From the NCBI GenBank assembly GCA_937952975.1, contig CALFXX010000048.1, forward strand, positions 15,737-79,736: a stretch of 64,000 bases of DNA, given 5' to 3'. Position numbers and translations under genes: made by a program. Positions 63,814-64,000 of the stretch are shown piece after piece. Source of the DNA: an uncultured Alcaligenaceae bacterium. GTDB taxonomy: Bacteria > Pseudomonadota > Gammaproteobacteria > Burkholderiales > Burkholderiaceae_B. Under the pieces are notes generated by a model. It did no database searches. It was not told the origin of the DNA and saw nothing but the letters and a program-made list of their open reading frames with translations. Within the stretch, counting starts at the first letter, position 1; every line of letters starts with the position of its first letter.

Positions 63814-64000
63814 ATGAATAGCATTCTTAAAAAAGTACTCGCCAGCGTAGCAGCCGTTTCAGCTAGCGCGCTCGCCGCTACGGCGTTCGCCCACCACTCA
63901 ACCACAATGTTTGATCACTCAACCAGCGTAAGCATTGTCGGCGAAGTGCGCGAAGTTCAGTGGACCAACCCACACGTCGCCATCTTTATTTACGGCGTCA
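63814..64000 (+). CDS. DUF6152-type exported protein, cut by right edge
   Basis: The start ATG 63814 has AAGGAAAG 5 bases upstream. The 62 codons present give a signal peptide ending AATAFA followed by HHSTTMFDHST and GEVREVQWTNPHVAIFIYGV. The HHS start of the mature protein and the WTNPHV motif are the hallmark of the family I know as DUF6152. The gene runs beyond the window. Confidence 0.85.
   Translation, partial: MNSILKKVLASVAAVSASALAATAFAHHSTTMFDHSTSVSIVGEVREVQWTNPHVAIFIYGV

Overview
The window looks like chromosome of a betaproteobacterium, most likely Burkholderiales near Alcaligenaceae or Comamonadaceae. The support is two Bug/TctC-type solute-binding proteins, MmgE/PrpD, CitE-like and M81 (MlrC) genes, a cyanophycin-synthetase-like gene and about 50% GC. 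Genus and species cannot be fixed from the sequence. No rRNA, tRNA, CRISPR array, transposase or phage gene was seen.

Layout. (1) 1-8161: six hydrolase-type genes, beginning with one cut by the left edge: an alpha/beta hydrolase, an SMP-30 lactonase, a secreted dienelactone-hydrolase-like protein, a secreted type-B carboxylesterase and two secreted MetX-fold hydrolases, then a small lipoprotein. (2) 8185-19530: a complete type II secretion system in three blocks (O and C on minus; G-H-I-J-K on plus; F-E-D-N-M-L on minus). A decayed copy of the gspF 3' end lies between gspK and gspF. (3) 19860-30007: an unusual block with a polysaccharide-lyase-like lipoprotein, then a minus-strand run of YHYH lipoprotein, RCC1-repeat propeller, Tat-exported multicopper-oxidase-like lipoprotein with damaged copper sites, and RoxA-like di-heme cytochrome c. 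A divergent TetR gene follows, then a second YHYH gene with its own divergent TetR gene. Both YHYH promoters share one layout: a -35 element, an 18-nt spacer, a -10 element, 3 nt, and a TGTCA-N3-TGACA operator. (4) 30074-32422: a CycA-like amino-acid permease and an NnrU-family membrane protein. (5) 32437-39272: a minus-strand peptide ABC transporter operon with an M81 metallopeptidase; its solute-binding protein carries an in-frame amber codon. (6) 39390-52367: a Lon-N protein and a catabolic/transport region (two Bug proteins, CitE-like lyase, TauD-type dioxygenase, two MmgE/PrpD proteins, an Fbp-like ABC transporter, an aldo/keto reductase). (7) 52445-60805: cyanophycin-synthetase-like protein without the Mur-domain P-loop lysine, malate synthase G, M20 peptidase, N-acyl-D-amino-acid-deacylase-like amidohydrolase, NIPSNAP protein. 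(8) 60869-64000: cytochrome c'-like lipoprotein, two DUF6644-type membrane proteins, an exported protein of unknown function and the start of a DUF6152-type gene.

Regions 1 to 3 together suggest an envelope or extracellular attack on esters, polymers or hydrophobic substrates: exported hydrolases, a secretion machine and a separately regulated redox module. Regions 5 to 7 suggest uptake and breakdown of peptides, N-acyl or D-amino acids and organic acids. The best candidate for something undescribed is the TetR-controlled YHYH/RCC1/MCO-like/RoxA-like module at 20835-30007. Its substrate cannot be read from the sequence.
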